In this document: one piece after another, positions 22,287 to 33,079 of the stretch | How the letters are laid out: each line of letters begins with the position of its first letter | How positions within the stretch are numbered: position 1 is the first letter of the stretch | NCBI RefSeq assembly: GCF_026151205.1 | Contig: NC_087078.1 | Location: forward strand, 19,197,765 to 19,261,764 | Length of the DNA: 64,000 nucleotides | Origin: Bolinopsis microptera | Lineage: Eukaryota; Ctenophora; Tentaculata; Lobata; Bolinopsidae | Direction of reading: 5' to 3' | Position numbers and translations under genes: made by a program | The notes under the pieces: model-generated | What the model was told of the DNA's origin: nothing | Databases searched by the model: none | The model's input: only the letters and a program-made list of their open reading frames with translations

Positions 22287-24753
22287 TCAACTCGTAGTGG
22301 GTTTGGCTTCGGTTTTGATGACGTGATCTTCATCACCGTTTTGTTTCACGGTGCTTGTCCCTTTGTCTTGGGTAACAGGCTCAACTTTAACTTCTGATAG
22401 TACAAATTGGTAATGGGTTAAAGATAACAAAAAACCACAGTCTCGTCAGTAAACCATGGTTAAGTCAAAATTCAGACAATTCGTCTGAGATATTGAATGG
22501 CGAATGCTAACCAAACTACACAAGTAGTAGTAGATACCAAGCACAGAAAAGCTTCTTTCAACAGAGAAAAATGAATACTAACCGACAAGTTTAGATGACT
22601 GTTTGGGAGGTAGTAGATCCAGTATCTCTGGGTGGTAAATACATCTGTCACTATTAGCCAACAACATGGTCCTTTTGCACCCTTCATGTGAACAGCACCT
22701 TATAAATAAATAAATTAAGTCACATTTTATACAACACTTTATATGTAAATATATGAGTCAGTTATATAAGGAACTATAAACCATGCTGTTAAGCAAATCA
22801 GATGGTTAAATCATAAAGATCTGGACTCCTTTTTCAACTGAACTTAACAACTGCAAGTCACTTTCAATTTTGTACGTGTCAAAGGAGCATTTAAACCCCA
22901 CAAATAAGCCATTAATAAATACAGTGTAAAGAATGATATAATTAATAAATACAGTGTAAAGAATGATATTATATTAATAAATGTATGTAAAGAATGATAT
23001 TATATTAATAAATACAGTGTAAAGAATGATATTATATTAATAAATACAGAGTAAAGAATGATATTATATTAATAAATACAGTGTAAAAAATGATATTAAT
23101 ATTATATTAATAAATACAGTGTAAAGAATGATATTATATTCGTTCTTATTAAACTTGATCAATACCACCAATTGTAGAACATACTTGAACAAGAGCTGTT
23201 GAGTGTCATGCCCCACGTGCGCGCGACAGTAAACAGTAAGCGGGAGCGCGATCTCGTCACACGCCCTACACCGCCCGTTTACTACACCTGACTCGGTGTA
23301 CTGTTTCTCCACTGTCAACTTGTGCTCTATTATTTCTTTGTTTTGGGTTACTAATTCCTCCTCATGGTGCAGCTGCATTGTTTGAGGAAACATAATTAAT
23401 ATAAATTATACTTTATCATAATTGTACAATTAATATAAATTATACTTTATCATTATTGTATAATTAATATATTATACTTTATCATTATTATATAATTAAT
23501 ATAGATTATACTTTATCATTATTATGCTTTCTTAGCTCAGTTAGAGTAATAGGTTTAAAAAACTGGTTAACGATTCCGATTTAGTGGCGAATTTGAATCC
23601 ATTTGGAATTTAGCTGATAGATTTTAAACGAGCATGCAAAATCATACCAAAACTTGCAGGCTTTACATTGAAATCATATCGATGGAAGTATTGAAAGCTA
23701 AATCTTCGTTCACATACTTTACATCAGTAGAAAGCAAAACAGAAAAAAAACCATGAAATATCTGTACCTGTACATACTGAGAGGAAGAGTATAGGTTGTT
23801 AAGTTTGCTGAGTTCCTGACCTCTTAATTCACTCTTATTGTACATTGATAGGGCTTGCTGCTGTCTTCTGGCCTGATTGTAAAAACTATTGCAGTTTACT
23901 GATGAGGACAGTACACATAATATTTGCATCATGTTAAATTATGATACAATTATATTGAAAATCATTTAACTTACTTGTTGCCGTTTATACAAGACAGCAT
24001 CAATGCCTCGTTTCTTGCAATAGTTTCGGAGACACTGCCTCGTTTTTGCCTTGATCAGAAGTTCCCTTGATAACTGTTTAGATGATTGGACCTGAAATTC
24101 ATATTGTTGAGAGATAAGCCACAGTATACAGGGTCACCATTATAAAGTGATGCTAGGTCTAATATTGTTGTAACAATTCAATGATTACACCAACCTTAAA
24201 ATCCTGGAAAGTGGGCTGCGGGATTGGAATGTTATGGTTGCTACCTTTTGCGCGGTTTAAAGACTGAGCTTTTTCCATCAAATACTTCCTTCTTTGACTT
24301 TTGTACTCCATGTGAAGATGTTTCATCTGCAAAGCATACAACTTCTGAAGCTTCTTCATCTTATCTCTCAGTATCCTGTGAGCTTCCTCCACGTTCCAAA
24401 CACCCGCATTTTCCAGTACTTCTTCCTCTGAACCATGTGACTCTGCATCACTGTCGTCATAGTTTTTCAGTTGATCCTGAGTAATGACGTGAATTTAATT
24501 AATTAATTAATTGTCAAGGTAACATGAGAGATGAAGTTTTGAATTTTGCAATATACATTTTTTTATGTCAAAAAAATTGGTCACCAACCTGTGAAAATCC
24601 ACATGATCTGGTTGAAGGGTAGTTCCAAGGCGACACTGCTGTTTGAGGAGTGTCTTCAGTCAAATTACGCCCATTGGAGAGTCGTATCGTGCGAAAATCT
24701 TCAACAACTGCTTCCCTCTTCTGCTGGGAGTCACTGATAGACATTTGAACTAT
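22287..24753 (-). CDS. KANSL2: KAT8 regulatory NSL complex subunit 2, N-terminal exons missing
   Basis: Seven exons found on the minus strand: 24589-24753, 24195-24476, 23975-24091, 23768-23872, 23185-23372, 22583-22698, 22287-22393, 360 codons with stop, all GT-AG and in phase. Matches to animal KANSL2: an acidic stretch then NAGVWNVEEAHRILRDKMKK with a coiled coil (KLQKLYALQMKHLHM), CLRNYCKKRGIDAVLYKRQ, and the second C3HC3H zinc finger (RCRACDEIALPLTVYCRAHV, then LFKCCSHEGCKRTM and CIYHPEIL). The C-terminal tail carries two sumoylation-type motifs (VKVEP, IKTE). The first exon seen begins after a good acceptor (ttgttacag), so exons for the N-terminal zinc finger should lie further right, perhaps beyond the LINE; I did not find them. 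NSL complex: MOF-dependent histone acetylation in the nucleus. Confidence 0.9.
22914..23140. repeat. About 32-bp AT-rich tandem repeat in a KANSL2 intron
   Basis: About seven copies of attaataaatacagtgtaa followed by agaatgatatt and a variable ata spacer. Lies in the intron between exons 23185-23372 and 22583-22698. Confidence 0.85.
23391..23525. repeat. About 34-bp AT-rich tandem repeat in a KANSL2 intron
   Basis: Four copies of a unit built on attaatataaattatacttt plus atcattattgta. Starts about 20 bp upstream of the exon 23185-23372 acceptor. Confidence 0.85.
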
Positions 24754-26589
24754 CTGTAACAATATCATAGTTTGAAAAGGCAATCGGTACATTACCAAAT
24801 GTGTTGACATGACACAGAAAATTTGGATATGCCACCATAAATTCCCAAGCCACAAATTAGGTTCCTATAATGATTTAATATTGTTGAATAAAGAGATTTG
24901 ATATAATATTTGTTTTATTCTGAATATTTGTTTTATTCAAGCTGGTGACTGGTGTATCTATAGATGATTCAATCATGCCAATCCAAGCAGTTGCAGCTGC
25001 GCTGTATTATGGTTATACTTGCTGAGGGATCCAGCTCTCCTACTAAAAAATAGGCATGCTGAAGTGCAAAATGACATATTGAGGTCTGTCAAAAATCAAA
25101 TATTCAATATTCGTACATTTCGCCTGCTTACACAGATAAGATACAAGATAAACGCCAAAAAATTTTAATTAAAAAAAATTAAAACGAACACTGGGCCTCC
25201 AGCGTCCAATTAATGTCCGGTCCAATATAGTCCGATATGGTAGTCCGACTCCTCGGACTACATTAGATATATTCCTTTTGTACCCTCCTCAATAAAATGT
25301 AAAAGATTTTCAATGCTGTAATCAGTTTAAGGCCAGTTCAAACACATCCTTAACCCTACACATAATAATCGAATTTCCGTTTTACTAACCTGTCACGTGA
25401 CCAAGACAGTTTTTACCCTGTAACTCCTTAGGGAAGCATTTTTACCTTGCGTCATGAAGGGTGATTCGGAAAATATCTCAGGGCTTTTTCACAAGTTTTT
25501 GGAATTTGGGTGAGCAATTTAGTGCAATAATGAATGCCTAATGTGAGTATCATCTGTCAATGTCCTTGTAAAACAGTCTGTACAAGAGATATGAGTAACT
25601 AATATAGAAGAAAAAACAGGAAGTTGTCGTCTGTTGAAAAATAAATAGAACATAAATAGAATATAAATTAGAATATAAAATAACATTCAGTCAATGTGTC
25701 GTCAATAAACTGTACAATTATCAAATGTTAAAACTGGGTGATACAGTCACCAAAAATAAATACTAAGTATGATAAGTTAATAAATTAAATGTGGTCTATA
25801 AAACTACCACTAGGTATAATAGGTCAATAAATTAAAAGTGGTTTATAAAACTACCACTGTGCGAATCCCTTCTCCAGTTATGTAAAACATAATAAGTAAT
25901 AAATTAATGAGTGATAAAATAAGATATGATAAATTTAACAGTGAACTGTGGGCATGAAGGTAACAATTTATGTTGAAAATTACATAGATGCCCACTTTGG
26001 AATTTCGTAAGTAATATTATTTACAGTTATTGATTGAAATAAATTTTCGTGCACATACAGAATGAATGGTTAATAATTTAATATATATGTAGACCAAGGT
26101 CTGTGCACAGGATGCTTCCTGGAAGAATCCAGTTCTTTTAGCGGGGCACCCTACCTAAAGCCACACATAGAAGTATAGAACAATAATAAAATGGCAATGA
26201 TAAACTTAAAAACAACTCTAAATCAGTAGGCTGACACTCTATTAATGCACCACAACGCTCCCCCAACGCCTTGTAGGTTATAAAATAAATTCCACAATCC
26301 TAATTTTATATCGTGATGGAGACCAGTGTCCATACAAAACTTTTACTAGGTTGTCGTTTGGTGTGAGCAATAGCGAACCATCTGCACACTCCTTTGCCCC
26401 GTCAACCTATATCTAATATATTCATTATTCAAAGAGTGACAGCCATACTTTCTTTTTTTAAAGGGGAACCCCCAACCCATGTAGCTGAGACACCTCACAG
26501 CAAGTAGACCAAAGTGGCTCTTGCTTGTGAAAGGTGTATCAACTACCCGCCGAGGCGGTGGGTTGGGAGTCATGCTACACATTGAATTA
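24754..26589. other. No exon recognised between KANSL2 and the LINE
   Basis: AT-rich. I looked on the minus strand for the missing KANSL2 N-terminal zinc finger and saw none. An 83-codon minus frame at 26346-26597 adjoins the LINE 3' end and resembles no known protein; it may be part of an older repeat. Confidence 0.4.
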
Positions 26590-26853
26590 GGATTCAATTA
26601 AATATCAAATTGATTTATTGTAAATTTGTATATTCTATGTAATAAATGGCATACAATTGTGATTTTTAAAAAAAGTAATAATAATAATTACAACATTTAT
26701 AAACCGCCTTATAGCTAAATCATATAACTCGATATAATAATTTAATCCTGGAGATAAACTCCAGTGCTTTCTAAAGCGGCTCTTACATTAACTGAGCTTA
26801 GTTTAATTGAAAATTAGACATGACAAGTTCATTTTACCTATGTAAATGCAAAA

Positions 26854-29748
26854 TCAATCAAATGCTAGAGAAAAGAAGTATGTTTTAAGTTTGGTCTTGA
26901 AAGATGTAACTGACTCAGCTGATCTTATGTCGTATGGCAAGGAATTAAATACTTTAACTGCACAGTGACTAAAAGCTTTCTCTGTGTTTACATAGTTAGG
27001 AGAGGGCGGAAAACTAAGGTAAAAATAATCATTATCAAGACGTACATTTTTAAAACTTTGCTGCCTAGGAGATATCAACTCTTTTAAGTAAGGAGGAGCT
27101 ATATTATTTAAACACTTGTAGGCAAGTAGGGCAATCTTAAAATCTATTCTAAATCTAACTGGTAGAAAATGAACTTTCTTAAGTAGTGGAGTAGTGTGTG
27201 CCTTTCTTCCTCTCCCGAAAATAAATCTTACAGCAGAATTTTGCACCTTCTGTAAACGACTTAAATCATAAGAGCTCAGTCCAAAATATACGCTATTGCA
27301 ATAATCAATTCTAGAGAGTACTAGAGCATGAACAAGCTGAATCTTAAGGTTAAAAGACAGTTTTGATGCAATAAACCACAAATTTCTGATCTGAATATTA
27401 CATGCTTGAACCACTGACGTAATCTGATCACTCATTGAAAGATAACTGTCCAAATACAGCCCAAGACTCTTCACAGTTCCACTAACAACATGTGGCTCTT
27501 GATCCTTAACAATCTGTAGAGATGCTGGAATATTTGTTGAGTCAAATTTAGAGGATATAACGATGACTTCAGTCTTAGAAGAATTCAGTTGAAGGAAATT
27601 GTTTGTCATCCATTTCTTGATATCAGACATACAGTGTTCCATATTGTGCTCTAGCTGTGATGGGTCATCAGAATCAAGAGTGAAATACAGCTGGGTGTCA
27701 TCAGCATACAAATGAATACAGCACCCATGCATACTTGCAATGTTCTCAAGATCTTTGGTGTACAATATGAATAGCAGGGGGCCAAGGATTGAACCTTGTG
27801 GCACACCTATCTCAAGAACAGTTGCTGAGGAAGACGAATCCTTGACTTTGACACAAAATGAACGGTTAGCCAAGTAGGACCTGATCCATGTAAGAGCAAT
27901 GCCTGTAATGCCATAAGCAGATCTTAGCTTCTTGATTAATCTTGGGTGATTGACAGTATCAAAGGCAGCACTCAAATCTAGAAGTAAAAGAACAACTTTA
28001 GTTTTCTTGTCAATAGTTATCAAGATGTCGTTATGGATTCTGGTTGTTGCAGTTTCACAGCTATGAAACTTCCTATAGCCGGACTGAACTTTAGAAAGCA
28101 AGTTGTTATCCTCAAGATAACTGGTGAGCTGTATAGATACACACTTCTCAATGATTTTTGACAAGAATGAGAGATTGCTAATAGGCCTATAGTTAGATAG
28201 AGATTCACCGTCAAGGCCACGTTTCTTCAAACTTGGACGAATGAGAGCCTCCTTAAGTTTTATAGGAAACTCACCTTTAACTAATGATTCATTGACTATA
28301 AATGAGATCAGAGGAAGGAGTTCTGGGAGACACTTGATGAGAATCTTTGTAGGTATGGGGTCAAGATCACAGAATTTGTTAGACATATTCTTTATGATGC
28401 TTACTAGTTCTTCATCAGACACATGACGGAATTGTACTATCTTTGGGCTATTAGAAAGAGGAACAAATTCATCTGAGTTAGGAGAATCTTGCGATTGTTG
28501 TTCTAAATAAATGTTGTTGTATATGTTGTCGACCTTTGATTTAAAGAACTGTGCAAAGTTGTTAGCACTCTCAAGATTTGAAGAGCAAGAAGGTGTAGTA
28601 GTACTAACTTTTTCTTTATTGAGCAACTTATTAACGATGGAATAAGTCTTTTTAGCATCACCTGCACTATCTTGTAACCTTGTTTTGTAGAAGTGATCTC
28701 TTGTGGATACAATGACTGAGGATGCTCTCTCTGATGCTTTCCTGTACAGTCGTTTATAATCTGGGCAATCATGATTCTTTTGATACAGTCTCTCAATCTT
28801 TCTTCTCATTGCTTTTGCTTGTTGACAGTGTGTAGACCACCATTCAGCGTTATGATCTTTTCTTGGGATGAAAGTTTTTTCTTTAGCATGCTTGTCCAAA
28901 ATACTGCTCAACTCAGACTCATAGATATCAACTGCACTATCGAGGTCATTGAAGCAATCAGTGTCACATAGTTTTGACTTAAGAATATCCTCAACAAAAG
29001 CATCTAGTTCTATGCAAGCAATGTTTCTGTAAGTAATTGGTTCTAGAGTGCCTATGGGTGCTGGAGATACATTGCAATTGAAAGCAACAAAGTAGTGGTC
29101 AGACGATGTACCAGAATCAGTAATGACAGGATCTAGAACTTCAATGCAATCGTGAGTAAAAGAACCATCCCTGGTAATTACAAGATCTAATATGCCCCCA
29201 TCTCTGTGTGTTGCAGCTGAAATTTGTTGCACCCACCCACAAGACTTAAGTAGTGAATTAAACCTTTGTGCAACTGAATCATTTTCGTCTTCAATGTGGA
29301 TATTAAAGTCACCCATGATCAAGGGCTTTCCAGGTTTGTCTACTAAATCAACCAAGAGTTGCTCAAAGTCAGTTAGAAATTGGGGGATGTTAGCACTCTG
29401 AGATGTGGAGGTGCCAGAACGGTAAATTGAAACAATTCGTAGTATATCTCCAGAAGATGATTTGAAGGTACATTCACAAGACTCAAACGTTTTGAATCGC
29501 TTGCACTTCTGAGGAGTCACTTTAAGACTTTTCTTATATAGAACAGCAACACCTCCTCCCCGCCCAGCTCTTGGCTGGCTATGAATGGAATATCCAAGTT
29601 CTTTCATCTCAGAAAACTTAGCATTGTCATCTTTTCTCAGCCAAGTTTCTGTAGCACAGCAAATATCAGTATCAAAGTCTTCAAGCAATTGCATAACTCC
29701 AGCAGTTTTATTGCAGATGGATCTGCAATTGAACAGGGCAAAGTTCAT
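26854..29748 (-). CDS. LINE ORF2: AP endonuclease plus reverse transcriptase
   Basis: 964 residues. The N-terminal apurinic-like endonuclease shows ETWL (residues 34-37), MGDFNIH (145-151) and SSDHYF (215-220), holding the usual catalytic Glu, Asp/Asn and His. The reverse transcriptase follows: NYRPISNLSFLSKIIEK (about 519-535), LLLDLSAAFDTV (588-599), GVPQGSILGPLLFILY (648-663) and the active-site YADD (681-684). The C-terminal part (LARLQKVQN-like region, SRLQKVQNSAVRFIF) is typical for the CR1/Jockey clade. No RNase H domain seen. The protein nicks target DNA and primes cDNA synthesis from the element's RNA. Every catalytic residue is present, so the copy may be young or active. Confidence 0.95.
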   Translation of the reverse strand: MNFALFNCRSICNKTAGVMQLLEDFDTDICCATETWLRKDDNAKFSEMKELGYSIHSQPRAGRGGGVAVLYKKSLKVTPQKCKRFKTFESCECTFKSSSGDILRIVSIYRSGTSTSQSANIPQFLTDFEQLLVDLVDKPGKPLIMGDFNIHIEDENDSVAQRFNSLLKSCGWVQQISAATHRDGGILDLVITRDGSFTHDCIEVLDPVITDSGTSSDHYFVAFNCNVSPAPIGTLEPITYRNIACIELDAFVEDILKSKLCDTDCFNDLDSAVDIYESELSSILDKHAKEKTFIPRKDHNAEWWSTHCQQAKAMRRKIERLYQKNHDCPDYKRLYRKASERASSVIVSTRDHFYKTRLQDSAGDAKKTYSIVNKLLNKEKVSTTTPSCSSNLESANNFAQFFKSKVDNIYNNIYLEQQSQDSPNSDEFVPLSNSPKIVQFRHVSDEELVSIIKNMSNKFCDLDPIPTKILIKCLPELLPLISFIVNESLVKGEFPIKLKEALIRPSLKKRGLDGESLSNYRPISNLSFLSKIIEKCVSIQLTSYLEDNNLLSKVQSGYRKFHSCETATTRIHNDILITIDKKTKVVLLLLDLSAAFDTVNHPRLIKKLRSAYGITGIALTWIRSYLANRSFCVKVKDSSSSATVLEIGVPQGSILGPLLFILYTKDLENIASMHGCCIHLYADDTQLYFTLDSDDPSQLEHNMEHCMSDIKKWMTNNFLQLNSSKTEVIVISSKFDSTNIPASLQIVKDQEPHVVSGTVKSLGLYLDSYLSMSDQITSVVQACNIQIRNLWFIASKLSFNLKIQLVHALVLSRIDYCNSVYFGLSSYDLSRLQKVQNSAVRFIFGRGRKAHTTPLLKKVHFLPVRFRIDFKIALLAYKCLNNIAPPYLKELISPRQQSFKNVRLDNDYFYLSFPPSPNYVNTEKAFSHCAVKVFNSLPYDIRSAESVTSFKTKLKTYFFSLAFD

Positions 29749-29777
29749 ACTCTGACATTCTGACTTAGAGTTTGTAG

Positions 29778-31442
29778 CTAGTTTTTTGAAGTAAGGATGT
29801 TTTGTTTATACCGATTCAATGCCTGTTGCATGATGGGGCACTGCTCTGAGCTGGAATGGTGAGTGTTACAGTGAGATGAGATTCTTGGATCTTTTGACAG
29901 ACTGCAATTGCGACATCTATGTCTGCTAGGGTCTTCCTTGTAATGACATTCTGATGTTCTATGCCTACCGCTGCAATACATACAAACCAGAGTTTCTTTC
30001 TCAGGACAATTTTGGGAAATATGGTGGAGCTTCTGACAATTATAGCACTGCTTGATGATGAATCTATCCTTTACAGGACAAGCACTATTCAGAATGAAGA
30101 TTTTGCCGTCTCCTGTCAATAGGTTCCTAATCTGAGGAGAGACCTTGATCCCAGCAGTAGTGTACCTTAGTCCAACATTTATGTACACAATTTCAAAGAA
30201 ATGCTCATTATCTAGCAAGTGTTTAAGTCCAGGATTTTGCAAGGGAATAATATCTAGAAGAGCTTTTTTAGTCTGTAACCGGAAATCTTCAGCGGGCAAA
30301 CCAGAGCGATCAATGGTTTCGAATATCTGACTGGGAATATTAGACACAGTGACCTTAGGGAGAGCTTTCTGTGAGAGAGTGATGTGAAAACCAAGTAATT
30401 TAATGACATCAGAGTTTTCAATAAGACTTTTAGCCTTCAGCCTATCAGATGAAGATGGAAAAACTAGCGTTATCTTCTTATGTGAATCTAGTAGGCTAGT
30501 TTTCATAGCAATCAATCGTGTGTCATAGAGCAACTCAGATAGAACATCTGGAGCAGATGAAATATCAGCAGAAGGAGAGGGACTATCTAGCACCAATATC
30601 TCTTTACTTTCCTTGCTAATTTGATTTATGTTAGCGGACACTTTACTTGGCTGAGGAGAACTAGCACCACCTACAAGAGCTTCAGCAAAATTGCTGTAAG
30701 AGGACAGTGCACTTGGAGACCGGGATTGCAAGTTTTCTTTGTTAACATTAGAAACTCGCTCTTCCAGCGAATGTTCAGAGGCTGGAGCACATAGAGCAAG
30801 CTTGTCGACAATAATGCTATGCATTTCCTCACGAAATGATTCCAGAAGGGCAGAGTTGTTTGCCCTCATCAGGTGCTCAACTTTGGAGAGAATATCAGGA
30901 GCTTCATCATGACCATTATCATGACTCATCACAGGGTTGGACTTAGGAGCATCTACCACAGATGGTACAGGTGGACCAGGTGGAGAAAAGTTTTTGGAAA
31001 AACGGGTGTCATCTACCAGTGAAATGCAATCTTCACATACGAATAGAAAATAACCCCAACGAGCTTGATCTGCAATCATAGGTCTCACCTTAGCACGGAA
31101 GGTATTTGTACAAATGGACTCAGGAAATTGAACACCGGTTTTTTTGCGACAAGCGGAGTGAAACATCCCATCACAGACATTACAGATAATCGATTCATTC
31201 ACAGTGTCATTACTCCCACACTGTTTACACGAGCCGTCTTCAAATACAGGAAGTATAACAGAGTTCTTCTTTGGCTTTAGAGTCTTCTTGAGCTTCTTAC
31301 TGGCCAGGGCCTCGTGCCCCTTTTGGCCCGCCATTGACATTGCTTCCTGAAACTCAATAAATGTATTTAATTGTAGTTGTGAAAAAAGTTTAAAGCTATT
31401 GCCAATATATATTTTTTTAGAAACCATTTTTGTCAGACGCAC
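29778..31442 (-). CDS. LINE ORF1: PHD-like finger plus zinc-knuckle protein
   Basis: Open for 554 codons. The likely start is the internal MSMAGQKGHEAL Met at about 31337, or the first Met at 31442. It has an N-terminal PHD-like Cys/His cluster (CKQCGSND, CNVCDGMFHSACR, CEDCISL), a long Ser-rich middle, and C-terminal Cys-rich knuckles (CYNCQKLHHISQNC, CMYCSGRHRTSEC, CRNCSLSKD). PHD-type ORF1 proteins are known from CR1-related LINEs; the role is nucleic-acid binding in the retrotransposition RNP. Confidence 0.9.
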   Translation of the reverse strand: MRLTKMVSKKIYIGNSFKLFSQLQLNTFIEFQEAMSMAGQKGHEALASKKLKKTLKPKKNSVILPVFEDGSCKQCGSNDTVNESIICNVCDGMFHSACRKKTGVQFPESICTNTFRAKVRPMIADQARWGYFLFVCEDCISLVDDTRFSKNFSPPGPPVPSVVDAPKSNPVMSHDNGHDEAPDILSKVEHLMRANNSALLESFREEMHSIIVDKLALCAPASEHSLEERVSNVNKENLQSRSPSALSSYSNFAEALVGGASSPQPSKVSANINQISKESKEILVLDSPSPSADISSAPDVLSELLYDTRLIAMKTSLLDSHKKITLVFPSSSDRLKAKSLIENSDVIKLLGFHITLSQKALPKVTVSNIPSQIFETIDRSGLPAEDFRLQTKKALLDIIPLQNPGLKHLLDNEHFFEIVYINVGLRYTTAGIKVSPQIRNLLTGDGKIFILNSACPVKDRFIIKQCYNCQKLHHISQNCPEKETLVCMYCSGRHRTSECHYKEDPSRHRCRNCSLSKDPRISSHCNTHHSSSEQCPIMQQALNRYKQNILTSKN

Positions 31443-31450
31443 ACACGTGA

Positions 31451-32591
31451 CAGGTGGCTAGTCTCATAAACCAATCATATTTGAGCTATTTATGCTTAAA
31501 TATTCAAGTTCATTTTTTCATGGTTTTTAAGTAATCGTGAAAATAATGTAAAAATTTTAAATACAAATTTGTGTTGATTGACGTTGTCAACCTTTTCAGA
31601 TCGTTGCTCTGCGAAGCAAAACAACAATCGCGCGGCCGGCCGGCCGCAAAAAGCTTTCTCGCCGGCCGGCTTGTAGGTTTACAACCTATTAGGACGCGCG
31701 CCGAGTTGGACTCGTCGACGGTCCAATATATGGAACAGATATTCTACGAGTATCACCCGTTAACGGCCGGCCGGCGTGCATGTTTCGCGTGCACGAGAGG
31801 TATACAACGTGTAGCAAGCTTGCTCTATCCAGAGCCGTTACGCTTGCAGTAGCGCGCGCCCGCCTCATGGCTGTAAAAGGGCTCTAAAAATTACAAGCGC
31901 GCCCGCAACGGCGCGAAAGCACATGGTTAGGTGAACTAAATGGCCACGATATAGATACAGCTGCACATTTGTGCGCGGCAGGTCTGCAACGTATGACAGC
32001 AAACAAGTCAAAATATAATTGCGCCCGTGCGGCGTGCATGCTTTCGGTACGGAAATATTCACCTAGCCATGAGTCTACCCGTACTGCGTGACGCGCTTGT
32101 TTCACGCGCTTGTTTCCTGTGCCACCTTTGGCGGTCGCACGCTACTGTAAGCGAAAGGGTTCTGGATAGAGCAAATGGAAATATAACCTAGTGCGCCATA
32201 ATTTTTCACTTTATATTGATCGTGTTTTATTTGGGTTCATATCATGCAATGATCATATTTTACATCTGTGGGCAATATTTTTAATATTTTTGACTAGTTT
32301 TATTTAATGTTTATTTATTGCTGTACCGCGCTGCAAAGACTTATGATTAGGTGAATTAATGATTGGAATACGTTTTATCGTTTATTATAATTATTGTCTA
32401 TACCTTTTTTACGCATAGAGCCGCAGTGATATAACATAAAAAGGTATGCTCACTATGCATGCAACGTGTATCAAGTAAATGGACGAGCTAATTTTAACCT
32501 GGTTTAGTTTTTTTTAAAACTTCCATCCCATTATACAATATCAACAATGTAATAGTATATAGTGGTGTAATTATTTAAAAAATTCATGTGC
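31451..32591. other. GC-rich block upstream of the LINE, then AT-rich spacer
   Basis: 31620-32150 is markedly richer in CpG than its surroundings, with repeated ccggccgg motifs, cgcgcg tracts, and an inverted pair in which ctctatccagagcc (about 31824) reappears inverted as ggttctggatagag (about 32157). Short frames on both strands resemble nothing known. It might be the 5' end or promoter of the LINE or a separate element of roughly 340 bp bounded by that pair. No gene called. Confidence 0.4.
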
Positions 32592-32927
32592 TTAATTTGA
32601 ATTTATATTTTAGTACGAATATGGAAATCATGCTTCCCACAGTACTCTCCTTAGATTCACGATGTCAATCCTTCGCAGCTCGGCGAGGCCCAGTGGTGCA
32701 TCGCTCTACAACATTCTTCAGACTATAATACATAATTCTATTTGTAGTCAATAGTGAAATTTCACTATTGACTACAAATAGAATTATGTATTCTAGTCTG
32801 AAGAATGTTGTAGAGCGATGCACCACTGGGCCTCGCCGAGCTGCGAAGGATTGACATCGTGAATCTAAGGAGAGTACTGTGGGAAGCATGATTTCCATAT
32901 TCGTACTAAAATATAAATTCAAATTAA
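32592..32927. repeat. Near-perfect palindrome, 168-bp arms, no spacer
   Basis: Symmetry centre between 32759 and 32760 (gtgaaa|tttcac). The arms match over about 168 bp with one mismatch seen (agactataatac versus agactagaatac). The arms contain a moderately GC-rich core (gctcggcgaggcccagtgg). No frame of interest other than its mirror. Confidence 0.95.
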
Positions 32928-32941
32928 ATATAAATTCAAAT

Positions 32942-33079
32942 TATGAACACAGGTAGGTAACCTTTTCACTTTGGGTAGCAATATTAAAATTGTATAACGG
33001 ATCAACTATTAATAGTTGATCCGTTATACAATTTTAATATTGCTACCCAAAGTGAAAAGGTTACCTACCTGTGTTCATA
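32942..33079. repeat. Perfect palindrome, 69-bp arms, no spacer
   Basis: Centre between 33010 and 33011 (aactatt|aatagtt). Both arms are identical as far as I can read, from tatgaacacagg outward-in. Begins only 14 bp after the previous palindrome ends, and the joining bases repeat tataaattcaaatta from that palindrome's right arm. Confidence 0.95.

Larger units (their letters stand above)
26590..31450 (-). mobile_element. CR1/Jockey-group non-LTR retrotransposon (LINE), both ORFs intact
   Basis: Two long open frames on the minus strand, in the order ORF1 then ORF2, separated by 29 bp, with no stop or frameshift in either: the structure of an autonomous LINE. The 3' untranslated region runs left of 26854 to somewhere near 26590; no clear poly(A) tail is seen, as is usual in CR1-like elements, which end in short repeats. 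The 5' boundary is not defined; it may reach into the GC-rich stretch at 31570-32150. I did not find a convincing target-site duplication. Inserted between KANSL2 and the U-box gene, possibly inside a KANSL2 5' intron. Confidence 0.85.

Noticed and set aside
32592-32927. tRNA-like or SINE head inside the palindrome arm (ggcccagtggt resembles a box A)
   Set aside because: No matching box B at the right distance and no cloverleaf could be drawn.
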